NCBI RefSeq assembly: GCF_040706535.1
Contig: NZ_JAPDRJ010000002.1
Coordinates: 62,001 to 126,000, forward strand
Direction: 5' to 3'
Origin: Lentisalinibacter orientalis
GTDB taxonomy: Bacteria > Pseudomonadota > Gammaproteobacteria > Steroidobacterales > Woeseiaceae
Length of the DNA: 64,000 bases
A program made the position numbers and the translations under genes. Positions 16,952 to 25,611 of this stretch are shown one piece after another; within the stretch, counting starts at the first letter, position 1; the number at the start of each line of letters is the position of its first letter. The notes under the pieces are model-generated. The model was not told where the DNA came from, did not search any database, and saw only the letters and a list, made by a program, of their open reading frames with translations.

Positions 16952-17917
16952 TCAGCGGCGGAAGGGCGGGCTCGCGATGTCTTCGATACGCACGATCTCG
17001 CCGGGCAAGGTGACGACGTAGGCATCGTTCCCGATGATCTCGAGAGAGGTCGGCCGGTCGATGCCATCGGCCACGAGTCTCAGTGAGCCGTCGTCGTTGA
17101 TCTCCCACAGCGCCCCGTCGTTCTCGATGGCCGGAGAACCCGGAAACTGACCATTCCACTCGCCTTGCGAGAGCGCGAACATGCTGCGGCCACGGCCGGA
17201 CTCGACGTCGAGCAACAGGCGTGCACCGGAGGCCTCGAGCTGCACGCTTTCGGACTTGGGATGGAAAGAGACGACCCGGCCGTCTTCCGGTTCATGCGGC
17301 GCCGGGCCGGTCAGTGCCAGGAAGACCGTGCGTCCCAGCACCTCCATCCCCGTCGGCACCACATTGTCGAAAGCCCGGAACTCGCTGATCTCACCATCCT
17401 GGCTTACCCAAAGGACGCGGTTGTGATGCGCCTCGGATACCAGCAGGCCACCCCGGTAGGGCTCGATGGACCACTGCACGCCCGTGGGAATATCCCATGG
17501 GGTTTCGGACGGATTGGCCAGCGTGTAGGCGCCGATGTCCGCGATGACCGTGTAACTGCTCGGTCCGTCGATCCGGTATATGCCGTCGACTGCGCCGCTG
17601 AACAGGCTTACCAGTGTGACCAGGACGTAACCCGTGTCGCCGATGAACGCGACGTCGGCAGCCCCACCCACTCCGATTACGGACGGCGGGAGACCGTCGG
17701 CAAACAAGGTGACGGCGCCGGTGGCCGGATCTACCCGTGATACCCGGCCCAAGAGGCCCTCGGTTACGTAAATGTCACCGCCGGGGCCGACCGTGCTGCC
17801 GGCTGCTCCCTGCAACCCGGTCACGAACTGCGCATGGCCGGTGAGTGGCACGGCAACGGCGACCGCGAGCACGGCCAGAGCAGTCAGTGTTGCCGGAATT
17901 CTTTTCTTTATGGGCAT
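16952..17917 (-). CDS. Secreted ScyD/ScyE-family beta-propeller-like protein
   Basis: The 321-residue protein has a signal peptide (MPIKKRIPATLTALAVLAVAVAVPLTGHAQ, cut near residue 30). A repeat-rich body follows, with blades such as GPGGDIYVTEGLLGRVSRVDPATG and LLVSEAHHNRVLWVSQDG, the pattern of NHL/SMP-30-like propellers. It fits the ScyD/ScyE family, first named from the cyanobacterial scytonemin cluster, where the role is unclear. It should be periplasmic or secreted. No enzymatic residues are recognisable. It is monocistronic and divergent from the winged-helix/TPR regulator, with about 150 bases between the two starts. Confidence 0.82.
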   Translation of the reverse strand: MPIKKRIPATLTALAVLAVAVAVPLTGHAQFVTGLQGAAGSTVGPGGDIYVTEGLLGRVSRVDPATGAVTLFADGLPPSVIGVGGAADVAFIGDTGYVLVTLVSLFSGAVDGIYRIDGPSSYTVIADIGAYTLANPSETPWDIPTGVQWSIEPYRGGLLVSEAHHNRVLWVSQDGEISEFRAFDNVVPTGMEVLGRTVFLALTGPAPHEPEDGRVVSFHPKSESVQLEASGARLLLDVESGRGRSMFALSQGEWNGQFPGSPAIENDGALWEINDDGSLRLVADGIDRPTSLEIIGNDAYVVTLPGEIVRIEDIASPPFRR

Positions 17918-18067
17918 AATGCTTCTCCCCCCGTTGTTGGTCCAGGAACGAGCGACGCTACCGCGGCCGCGCCCGCCGGGTAACGAACAAGCGGCGAAAG
18001 ATCGGCTAATTTGCAGCTATGTTTGTGCGAAAATCGACCACAGGCGGCCATTGGGGGCAGCGCGAGC

Positions 18068-19927
18068 GTGAACAGCGCCAGGACATCCGGCGAACGCGGC
18101 TACGTCTTCCGCGAATTCTTCTTCGACGTTGAAGGCCATTCGCTCCTGAAGGACGGGGAGGAGGTCGCGCTGCGGCCGCGCAGTTTCCGGGTCCTGCACC
18201 ACCTGCTCGCCAACCACGGTCGGCTGGTGACCCGTGACGAACTCATGCAGGCGGTGTGGGGTGACACCGTGGTCACCGAAGGCTCTCTGACCCAGTGCAT
18301 CATCGACATCCGGCGCGCCATCGGCGACACGGGCCAGCAGATGATCCGCACGGTGCCAAGGGAGGGCTACGTATTCGACGTACCGGTGACCGAGCCGCCG
18401 CGCGAGGCACCCGAATCCGGGGCACCCGTTCGAACGCGACTGAGGGCGCCGGCAATGCTGGCTATGACCGCAATCATCGGTGTGGCTGCCCTGCTCGCCT
18501 GGCGCCTGGCGGACCACGGCAGCGGCGGCGTCGATGCGCCGGGGCCTCCGCCGGCCAGGAGCATCGCCGTGCTACCTTTCACCGACATGAGCCCCGATGG
18601 CAACCGCCAGTATTTCGCCGACGGACTGTCCGAAGAGATCCTGAACCGGCTCGCCCAGGTACGGGAACTCAAGGTCATCGCGCGCACCTCCTCTTTCTCC
18701 CTCAGAGACAGGCCGGATCTCGACGCGGTTGCCATCGGCCGGCTGCTGAATGTGTCCTACCTCCTCGAAGGCAGCGTCCGGCACTCCGGGGACCGCCTCC
18801 GGGTGACCGCCCAGCTGATCGAAACCGGCGGCGGCACGCATCTCTGGTCCGAGTCGTACGATGGGGGGCCCGGCGATGCGCTGGAGGTGCAGGCCCGGAT
18901 CGCCGGATCCGTTGCCGGAGCGATGCGGGTCGCGCTGGACGAGTCGGGTGGCGCCGGGCCGCCGGGGCAACCGCTCCCCGCCGCCTACGACGCCTACGCG
19001 CGCGGTCACTATCTGCATACCCGGCGTAAACCCGGCGACCTGCAACGGGCGAAGGAACTCTATCTGGAGGCGACAAGTCTGGATGCGGATTACGCCCAAC
19101 CGTGGGCCGGACTCGCCGGCCTCTACATGCTGGACTTGAGCGATCGCGAGGAGGATTACGATGCCGTACTGGAGCTCATGGGAAATGCGGCCCGGACTGC
19201 AATCAGCCTGGACCCGACTCTGGCGGAGGCCCATGCCCGGCTAGGCCGGTTCCATTCGCTCTCCGGCAACCAGGAACTGGCCATGCAGCACCTGGAGCGG
19301 GCTCAAGAACTGAACCCGAACAGCCCACTGGTCATCGGGCTGCAGGCGGGCCGGGCAGGTCTGGAGGGCCGTTACGAGGATGCGGTGGCACTGCAGCGCC
19401 GCGCGGTCGAGGTCGACCCGCTGAGCTATGTCAATCGATACAACATGGTGGGCTTTCTGCTGATTGCCGGTCGCTACGACGAGGCGGAGGCGGAGCTGAT
19501 CGAGCTGAACACACTGCGGGGCGACGATTCCAATGCTTCGGTCCTTCGCTTTCAGATCTACCTGTTGCAGGGACGCCTCGAGGAGGCACGTGCCGTCCTG
19601 GGGGGAGGAATGCCTCCTCCTCGGGAGCAGCAGAGCCTGGCGTTTCTCCACGCCGCCACCGGCGACGCGGACGGGGCCGATGCCGCAATGCAGGAGCTGA
19701 GGGAGCAGGAGACGCCCGAAGCCGCATTGCTGCTCGCCGAGGTCCATGCCCATCGCGGCGAGTACGGTCCGGCCCTGCGCTGGCTGGAGACCAGTTATCG
19801 GCGTCTCGGTCCGACACCCACTGCAACCGCGCTGACAGAGTGGTATTTCGATGCGCGCTTCTCGCCGTTTCTGAAGAACCTGCGCGACGAACCCGGCGCG
19901 CGGCCGTACCTTGTCGACGACTTCTGA
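18068..19927 (+). CDS. Winged-helix (CadC-like)/TolB-like/TPR membrane regulator
   Basis: The protein of about 619 residues has an OmpR/CadC-type winged helix first (about residues 12-105, with RSFRVLHHLLANHGRLVTRDELMQAVWG). One membrane helix follows (about 125-142, MLAMTAIIGVAALLAWRLA), then a TolB-like domain with RSIAVLPFTDMSPDGNRQYFADGL and LLEGSVR. The rest is a set of TPR repeats to the C-terminus. This is the ToxR/CadC layout: a cytoplasmic DNA-binding head and a periplasmic sensor. The start is uncertain. GTG at 18068 follows a GGGGGC stretch, and the frame is open to 18011. Its target promoters are unknown, though it is divergent from the ScyD-like gene. Confidence 0.85.
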   Translation: MNSARTSGERGYVFREFFFDVEGHSLLKDGEEVALRPRSFRVLHHLLANHGRLVTRDELMQAVWGDTVVTEGSLTQCIIDIRRAIGDTGQQMIRTVPREGYVFDVPVTEPPREAPESGAPVRTRLRAPAMLAMTAIIGVAALLAWRLADHGSGGVDAPGPPPARSIAVLPFTDMSPDGNRQYFADGLSEEILNRLAQVRELKVIARTSSFSLRDRPDLDAVAIGRLLNVSYLLEGSVRHSGDRLRVTAQLIETGGGTHLWSESYDGGPGDALEVQARIAGSVAGAMRVALDESGGAGPPGQPLPAAYDAYARGHYLHTRRKPGDLQRAKELYLEATSLDADYAQPWAGLAGLYMLDLSDREEDYDAVLELMGNAARTAISLDPTLAEAHARLGRFHSLSGNQELAMQHLERAQELNPNSPLVIGLQAGRAGLEGRYEDAVALQRRAVEVDPLSYVNRYNMVGFLLIAGRYDEAEAELIELNTLRGDDSNASVLRFQIYLLQGRLEEARAVLGGGMPPPREQQSLAFLHAATGDADGADAAMQELREQETPEAALLLAEVHAHRGEYGPALRWLETSYRRLGPTPTATALTEWYFDARFSPFLKNLRDEPGARPYLVDDF

Positions 19928-19933
19928 CTGCTG

Positions 19934-20160
19934 CTAGCCCGTAAGCTGCAACGTTTAGTGTACAAGTGGGCGCCCTGCCGATCCGTGATCATCGCCATGT
20001 AAGCGGCGACCTCGTCCCCGTCGTGCCTGAACGTGACGAAGGGCGAACCGCCCTGGGTGTCCTGGTTATCCGCCGTCAGTCGAACAGCGCCCCGTAGAAA
20101 CTCGTCGCCTTCACAACGTCCCTCGCCATCAGATACGTCCAGCTGATCGAAGCGTGTCAT
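19934..20160 (-). pseudogene. Decayed, internally deleted VOC (glyoxalase-like) gene
   Basis: On the minus strand it starts MTRFD, like the intact VOC protein at 32.8-33.6 kb. The frame then shifts: SWTYLMARDVVKATSFYGALFD is read in another frame and ends at a stop. A third stretch reads DNQDTQGGSPFVTFRHDGDEV, matching EEQDTQGGPPYVMFTHDGDEV of the intact gene. The last bases (GTTGCAGCTTACGGGCTAG) match the intact gene's end (GTTGCAGCTGAAGGGCTAG). So both ends survive, with at least two frameshifts and a large central deletion. It lies between the regulator stop and the next lipoprotein gene. Confidence 0.8.
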
Positions 20161-20179
20161 GCGGAAGGTCTCCACAGGG

Positions 20180-22570
20180 TCAGCGAGCGTCCGCAGCCCG
20201 AGCCGACTCGAGTTCGGCCCGCGCCTCATCATCTCGCCCGAGACGCGTCAGAATCTCGGCGAGCGCATTGTGGGCAGCGGCGTTGGGACGGCGTTCGATC
20301 AGTGCGCGATAGGTGGCCACGGCCTCCTCCAGCTTGCCCTCCCGCACGAGGACGGCAGCCAGCTGTTCGTACGCTCTCGCAGCCGCGGGATCCAGAGCGA
20401 TCGCCGCGCGCAGACTGGCCGCACTCTCATCGAACCTGTCCTGTCGGAACAACACCATGCCCATGGCAATGTGCACCTGAGCGGAGGGGTCGCTATCCAA
20501 TACGATGCGCAGGTGCTTCTCGGCCCCTGCCAACTCGCCGATGCCGGCAAGCGCGCCCGCCAGATTGTAGTGCGCCGCATTGAAATCGGGCTCGAGCGCT
20601 ATTGCCCCCCGATACGCTTCGATGGCCTCTTCGAGGAGCCCCTGACGCGCCAGCACGAAGCCCAGATCATTGTAGATGGCCGGCTGCGGCTCGATGGCCA
20701 GCGATTCCCGGTAATGTGCCTCGGCCAGCTCGAGCTCGCCGATATCGACCGCAGCGAGCGCCATATTGTTATGTGCCTTCCAGTGCTGCGGATCGACCGC
20801 CAGCGCACGCTCCAGCACCGGGACCGCCTCCTCGCTCCTGCCCATCTGGAACAGCGAGAAGCCGGTGGCGTTCAGGAGCTCCACGTTGTCGGGTTCGATC
20901 TCGAGACCACGACGGTACGCCTTGACCGCGGCCGCATAATTGCCGGTGCGCTCGTTCGCCATTCCGGCGCGCAGGAAGGAATAGGCGTCGAGAAACCGTT
21001 CCCTGATCTCGGCGATGGCATCGGCAGGCAGCGGCACGAACTCCGGAATATTGGCGGCCCCGTAAGTGCCGGTGAAGCGGTCCAGCACGACCGGTGGGGT
21101 GGATTCACCCTGCTCGTCGATGTGCGTGAGAAAGAGCTGTGTATAGGGGGTATTCGCTTTCGAAGAGAACACCAGCCAGTGCCCGTTCGAAGAGAAACTG
21201 TGCCAGGAATTCATGCGCGGCGTATTCGCGCGCAGCCGACGAGCTTCGCCCCCGGCCGCCGGGATGATGAACAGCTCGCTGTCCGGCATCAGCAGCATGT
21301 AGTTCTCCGCCTGCGTGAACACGATCCATTTGCCGTCGGGCGAGAACTCGGCGAAGAAATTGCTCCTGCCGTTGTGCGAAGCGCCCTCTATCGGCTCCGC
21401 CTTGCCACCGCGCCCTTCATTGAACGGCACCCGGTACAGGTCGAACTTGAACGGTTCCTTGTCCTCGATGAATTCCGGGACGTCGTGCTCGTCCAGAAGG
21501 ACACCGCTGGCGCGCTCGATCGCCTCCTTCCGGTATGCCCTGGTGCGGGCAAAGACTATCCACTTGCCGTCCGGGCTCCAGGTCGGGTTGCTCTGCACGT
21601 ACTCGGGGTCGTCTGCGCCCGGTAGCGGCGTGTAGGTACCGGTCTGCCTGTCGTAGACCACGAGGATGCCCTTGATCGGGAAAAAGAGCTGCGAGAACTC
21701 GATCCCCGGCGTCGCCACGAACACCGCCCGGTCCTTTACCGTGCTGACGACGTAGCGACCGTCCGGAGAAACCTGGGAGAGAAGGCCGAAGGTCGCCTCG
21801 CCGTCCTCTCGCTTGTAATCACTCCAAGTGATGATCTTCTCATCGTTCAGGACCATCTCCCGGTCTACCGGGAGGATCGCGTAACCGCCCTTGTCGTTGC
21901 CGTAGTCGACGTCGAGGCCCAGTACCCCGCCGTCACCGGAAAAGGAATGGCAGTTGCCGCATACCGGCAGATCCTCGAGTACGACGGGCGGCTGCTCCAC
22001 GGAGCCGACGGAGCCGTAGCGCCAGCGTATCCGCGACGGATCCTGGACTGCCTCGATGAACGGCAGTGGGACTTCGCGATAGAAGATCGAATCGCCTACC
22101 GAATGGACAGAGGTACGCATTCGGATGCTGGCTGCCGATACAACGGTACCCTGTGCATCCATGCCGACGACTGCCAGCTCCGCATCGTTGTCGCTGGATC
22201 GCCGTTTGATTTCCGTCCAGTCTTCCTCCGCCGGCCGCCACTGCGTGTCCGCGGCCGCAAAATCCAGCGCGTCTCCTTGATCGCCGAAGCGGAGCAGGAC
22301 ACGCCACCGGGCAACGCCTTCGGTCTCGTCACGCCAGACCACCGCGGGTGCGGCGATGTCGGGCGGAAAGAGTGTTTCGTCGAGGGGGTAGTCGATCGCC
22401 AGGCGACCGGCGGGTGCCTCGGGGAACTCGACGGCGGGAGTATCGACCCCGCGCTGACAGGCGGACAGCGCCAGCAGCGCCGCCAGCAATCCGACCCGGG
22501 CCCAGCCCATGCGAATGGGCCGAGACGCGGAAAGCCGCAGGTAGCGATGGCCGGCCGGCACGGGATTCAT
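20180..22570 (-). CDS. TPR/PD40 lipoprotein with a heme-c binding motif
   Basis: The protein of about 796 residues has a lipoprotein signal ending LLALSAC|Q, so it is probably membrane-anchored and periplasmic. At C204-C207-H208 there is a CGNCH heme-c motif in LPVCGNCHSFSGDGG. Next come WD40-like (PD40/TolB-type) blades, each with a SPDGKWIVF-like core (for example FFAEFSPDGKWIVFTQ). The C-terminal third is about eight TPR repeats. I started at the ATG at 22570, which has a weak CAGGT site; ATGs at 22672 and 22510 are alternatives. I know no characterised homologue. A redox-active scaffold is one guess. Divergent from the beta-helix gene. Confidence 0.78.
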   Translation of the reverse strand: MNPVPAGHRYLRLSASRPIRMGWARVGLLAALLALSACQRGVDTPAVEFPEAPAGRLAIDYPLDETLFPPDIAAPAVVWRDETEGVARWRVLLRFGDQGDALDFAAADTQWRPAEEDWTEIKRRSSDNDAELAVVGMDAQGTVVSAASIRMRTSVHSVGDSIFYREVPLPFIEAVQDPSRIRWRYGSVGSVEQPPVVLEDLPVCGNCHSFSGDGGVLGLDVDYGNDKGGYAILPVDREMVLNDEKIITWSDYKREDGEATFGLLSQVSPDGRYVVSTVKDRAVFVATPGIEFSQLFFPIKGILVVYDRQTGTYTPLPGADDPEYVQSNPTWSPDGKWIVFARTRAYRKEAIERASGVLLDEHDVPEFIEDKEPFKFDLYRVPFNEGRGGKAEPIEGASHNGRSNFFAEFSPDGKWIVFTQAENYMLLMPDSELFIIPAAGGEARRLRANTPRMNSWHSFSSNGHWLVFSSKANTPYTQLFLTHIDEQGESTPPVVLDRFTGTYGAANIPEFVPLPADAIAEIRERFLDAYSFLRAGMANERTGNYAAAVKAYRRGLEIEPDNVELLNATGFSLFQMGRSEEAVPVLERALAVDPQHWKAHNNMALAAVDIGELELAEAHYRESLAIEPQPAIYNDLGFVLARQGLLEEAIEAYRGAIALEPDFNAAHYNLAGALAGIGELAGAEKHLRIVLDSDPSAQVHIAMGMVLFRQDRFDESAASLRAAIALDPAAARAYEQLAAVLVREGKLEEAVATYRALIERRPNAAAHNALAEILTRLGRDDEARAELESARAADAR

Positions 22571-22862
22571 TGAAGCACTACCTGAGTAATCCTTTGCAAG
22601 TGATGGGGCAGTGCTCACGGGAAGCTCTTTTCGTGACCGGCTGAAATCAGTGTGGTTGATCGTTTTTTTCAAGTCAATTCAGTGGCCCTGCACGAGAAGC
22701 GAGCCCGCTTGCGCGGACAACCGCGGCGTCCTGCAACGATCCGGCACGGCCCGGGGCTCGGTCTTCTTAGACAATTCTCCGTATGGGTGTACAATCTTTC
22801 GACGGCTGTGCTGAACCGCCTGGATGAAGGCAGCGGCCGAATGTCCTCGGGGGAGAAAAACG

Positions 22863-24143
22863 ATGATAAAGAACACTTTGAGCGCCGTCCTGGGCGTTGC
22901 CCTTCTGACAACCGCTCTCTCGGCGCAAGCGGCAGTGCACCGCGTGTATCCCGGAGAATCCATACAGGGTGCCATCGACGTAGCGGCGCCGGGCGACACC
23001 ATCCTTGTCGAGCCGGGCGTCTACCAGAACGAGAACACGGGACCCGACGACAAGTACGGCCTGCACATCACCACGCCCAACCTGCGCCTGATCGGCAAGG
23101 TCAGGAAAGGCCGGGGTGACGCCGGCAAAGTGATCGTGCGCTACAAGGACGACGGCGACGGCAACAACCGGACCGGTCAGCAGACGGGTATTTACGCAGC
23201 ACCCGCGGGCTGCGATTACGACTGGAACGTCGAGCAATGCGAGGAAGTGCTGGGCCCGGGTTTCGAACACCTCAAGGGCGTCTACATCCGCGGCTTCACC
23301 GTCGAAGGTTTTCCGGTGAACGGAATTCAGACACGCTGGGTGGACGATTTCGAGTTCGTCAGGAACGAATCGGTCAACAACCTGAACAACGGCATTTATC
23401 CGACCCTGTCTGCGAATGGGCTGGTGCGGAACAACGTCTCCTACGGCTCCCTCGATACAGCCATGTGGGTGGCAGGCTCCGAGAACGTTCGCGTCATCGG
23501 CAACGAACTGTTCGGCAGTGTGATCGGTTTCGAAATCACCGTCTCGAACAATGTCGAGGTGACACAGAACCGGATTTACGACAACACGGTCGGGGTGGGC
23601 CTGTTCCATCCCAATGGTGCCGGGAACCCGCCACTGCCCGAAATGAAGAACTGGGTGATCGAGCACAACGATATATTCGCCAACAATCGTCCGAACGAGG
23701 CGCCGCCAGGCACCTTCCAGGCCGACCTGCCCTCCGGGGCCGGCGTACTGGTACTGGGCGTGAGCGACCACGTGATCGGCAAGAACAAGATCGAGGATAA
23801 CGACTATGTGGGCATCGCCGTCCTGGGATGGTGTTCCGCCCTATTCGGTACCCCGCGTCAATGTACTCCCGAGAACCTGGGCCAACTGCGTGGCCCGCCC
23901 CAGGCCGACAACAACCGGATCGAGCAGAATTTCGTGCGCGGCAACGGCACCGGCCCGAACCCGCCGATTCCGTTCCTGGCGGAAGACATCGTCTACTTCC
24001 ACATCGCCGAGACTCCCGCGAATGAGGCTTTCGCTTTCTTCGAACTGCCCGGCACCGGCAACTGCTTCGAGAAGAACAAGCCCAGGGACTACACGTACTT
24101 CTCTTCTCAGTGGGACGGAGAACTCCCGACCGACGGGTGTTAG
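22863..24143 (+). CDS. Secreted right-handed parallel beta-helix protein
   Basis: The 426-residue protein has a signal peptide (MIKNTLSAVLGVALLTTALSAQA). It begins the mature part with HRVYPGESIQGAIDVAAPGDTILVEPGVY, the start typical of NosD/pectate-lyase-like beta-helices. Rungs follow with repeated N-rich turns (RNESVNNLNNGIY, VRNNVSYGS, VIGNELFGS, EVTQNRIYDN). Six or more cysteines in the mature part suggest disulfides. The ATG at 22863 has a GGGGGAGA site; the frame's earlier ATG at 22824 lacks a signal peptide start. The protein is probably secreted and may bind or cut a polysaccharide. No catalytic residues can be assigned. Confidence 0.84.
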   Translation: MIKNTLSAVLGVALLTTALSAQAAVHRVYPGESIQGAIDVAAPGDTILVEPGVYQNENTGPDDKYGLHITTPNLRLIGKVRKGRGDAGKVIVRYKDDGDGNNRTGQQTGIYAAPAGCDYDWNVEQCEEVLGPGFEHLKGVYIRGFTVEGFPVNGIQTRWVDDFEFVRNESVNNLNNGIYPTLSANGLVRNNVSYGSLDTAMWVAGSENVRVIGNELFGSVIGFEITVSNNVEVTQNRIYDNTVGVGLFHPNGAGNPPLPEMKNWVIEHNDIFANNRPNEAPPGTFQADLPSGAGVLVLGVSDHVIGKNKIEDNDYVGIAVLGWCSALFGTPRQCTPENLGQLRGPPQADNNRIEQNFVRGNGTGPNPPIPFLAEDIVYFHIAETPANEAFAFFELPGTGNCFEKNKPRDYTYFSSQWDGELPTDGC

Positions 24144-24231
24144 CGCGACCGGAACGGGACCGACACCGACGATACGCATGGCCGCGCAAGCGGCCATGCC
24201 GTTTCTGAGCTCCGCCTCAAGCTTCTGACTT

Positions 24232-25458
24232 ATGGCATCATCGCGAATCGTTGCGACGGGAGCCGACGGCCGGCGCTGCCTCGTCAACATACGCCGTGTA
24301 GACGGCCGGAACGCCCGGGAGATCCACTTCAGCTGCCAGCCTTCCGCCGCCGGCGGAGAGCCGGAGACCCAGGCGGCGGCCGTCTATCACACCATTCTCG
24401 AGACTCTCGGTGCCGAAGGAGCGAGCTACGGCGCCGTGGTTTCCGAATGGGTGTTTCTCAGGAATGCGCAAGCGGATCTGCACATCTGTCGCAGGGCGCG
24501 TGATCGGGTACTGACCGAGAATGGTAGCCCGGACCATCAACCGGCGATCACCTGCGTGGAACAACCCCCACTGGACGCTGATGCCGCTCTCGCGATTCTG
24601 GTTCACGCCGTTATCCCGAAAACGGACGAGGAAAGAGCCGTCCATGGCAGGACTCTGTCGCCTGCTACGGCTTGCCAATGCCCGGAGTGCTCGCTTTCAC
24701 GCGGCTACCTGTTTCCGGTCGGCGCCGAGCACCGCCTGCAGACCGGCAACCTTTACGGCTACGGCGCCGACGCCTATCGGCAGACGCATTCGCTTTTCGA
24801 GCTTGCGGAGGATCTGCTGGAACGAGCCGGAATGGCTTTCAGCGACGTCACACGCACCTGGATCTACCTGAGCGAGATGAACCGTGATTATCCGGATCTG
24901 AATCGTGCCCGGCGCGAGTTCTTCCGGTCGCGCCGCATCGATCCCTCACCCGCGAGCACCGGCATCGGCGCCGGACTGGCGGCGCCGGGACACGATATCT
25001 CCCTGGCCTTCTCCGCCTTGCAGGCTGACGCCTTGCCCCCACGCGCGGTGATGACCACGCCGACGCTGAACGAGGCTCCCGTCTATGGCGCGGATTTCTC
25101 ACGCGGCATGCGCATCGAGGACTCGAACAAAATAGGCCTGCTGGTGTCCGGGACCGCGAGCCTCGACGAGACGGGCGCGACGGTGCACGTGGGTGACTTC
25201 GACGCGCAGGCCCATCGCATGCTCGTCAACGTGGCTGCGCTTCTCGAGGGTCAGGGGGCGACGTTCGGTGACGTCGTCTCGGCGATCACCTATGTGAAAG
25301 ACCCCGCAAATGCCGACCGCCTGCGGGAGAAGTTCCGCGAGTCCGGCTTCGAGGGGTTTCCGAATGTGCTGGTCGAGGCCGTGGTCTGCCGCCCCGAACT
25401 GCTGTGCGAGACGGAAGTGCTGGCGGTATTACGCCGCCCACATCCTGGCCAAGGATAG
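24232..25458 (+). CDS. Triple RidA/YjgF-like domain protein (chorismatase-like fold)
   Basis: The 408-residue protein seems to hold three copies of the RidA/YjgF/chorismatase fold. Helix-strand signatures appear at about residues 43-97, 180-232 and 323-375: TILETLGAEGASYGAVVSEWVFL, LLERAGMAFSDVTRTWIYL and LLEGQGATFGDVVSAITYV. The third copy is the most RidA-like, ending RPELLCETEVLAV. RidA deaminates reactive enamines and imines as a homotrimer, and chorismatases (FkbO/Hyg5) use a related fold. Whether any site here is active is unclear. No signal peptide is seen, so it is cytoplasmic. It follows the beta-helix gene by about 88 bases and is convergent with the first amidohydrolase. Confidence 0.75.
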   Translation: MASSRIVATGADGRRCLVNIRRVDGRNAREIHFSCQPSAAGGEPETQAAAVYHTILETLGAEGASYGAVVSEWVFLRNAQADLHICRRARDRVLTENGSPDHQPAITCVEQPPLDADAALAILVHAVIPKTDEERAVHGRTLSPATACQCPECSLSRGYLFPVGAEHRLQTGNLYGYGADAYRQTHSLFELAEDLLERAGMAFSDVTRTWIYLSEMNRDYPDLNRARREFFRSRRIDPSPASTGIGAGLAAPGHDISLAFSALQADALPPRAVMTTPTLNEAPVYGADFSRGMRIEDSNKIGLLVSGTASLDETGATVHVGDFDAQAHRMLVNVAALLEGQGATFGDVVSAITYVKDPANADRLREKFRESGFEGFPNVLVEAVVCRPELLCETEVLAVLRRPHPGQG

Positions 25459-25549
25459 GATGCGCAGGACCGGCGGGGCAGTGCCGGCACGAGAGATGCG
25501 CATCCGTGCGCGGGCCGGTCCGGCCACAGACCGGCTGTTCCAGTATTTC

Positions 25550-25600
25550 TGTAGGGCCTTCAGGCCCGACCGAGCATCGGGCCTGAAGGCCCTCCTACAG
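25550..25600. repeat. Inverted pair of REP-type units
   Basis: Two REP-type units face each other: GTAGGGCCTTCAGGCCCGA (25551-25569) and TCGGGCC-TGAA-GGCCCTCCTACA (25577-25599). Together they form one long near-perfect hairpin with a short loop. It sits in the 153-base gap between two convergent genes, so it may also end transcription in both directions. No T-tract follows, so this would not be a classical terminator. Confidence 0.85.
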
Positions 25601-25611
25601 GTGTCTCGATA

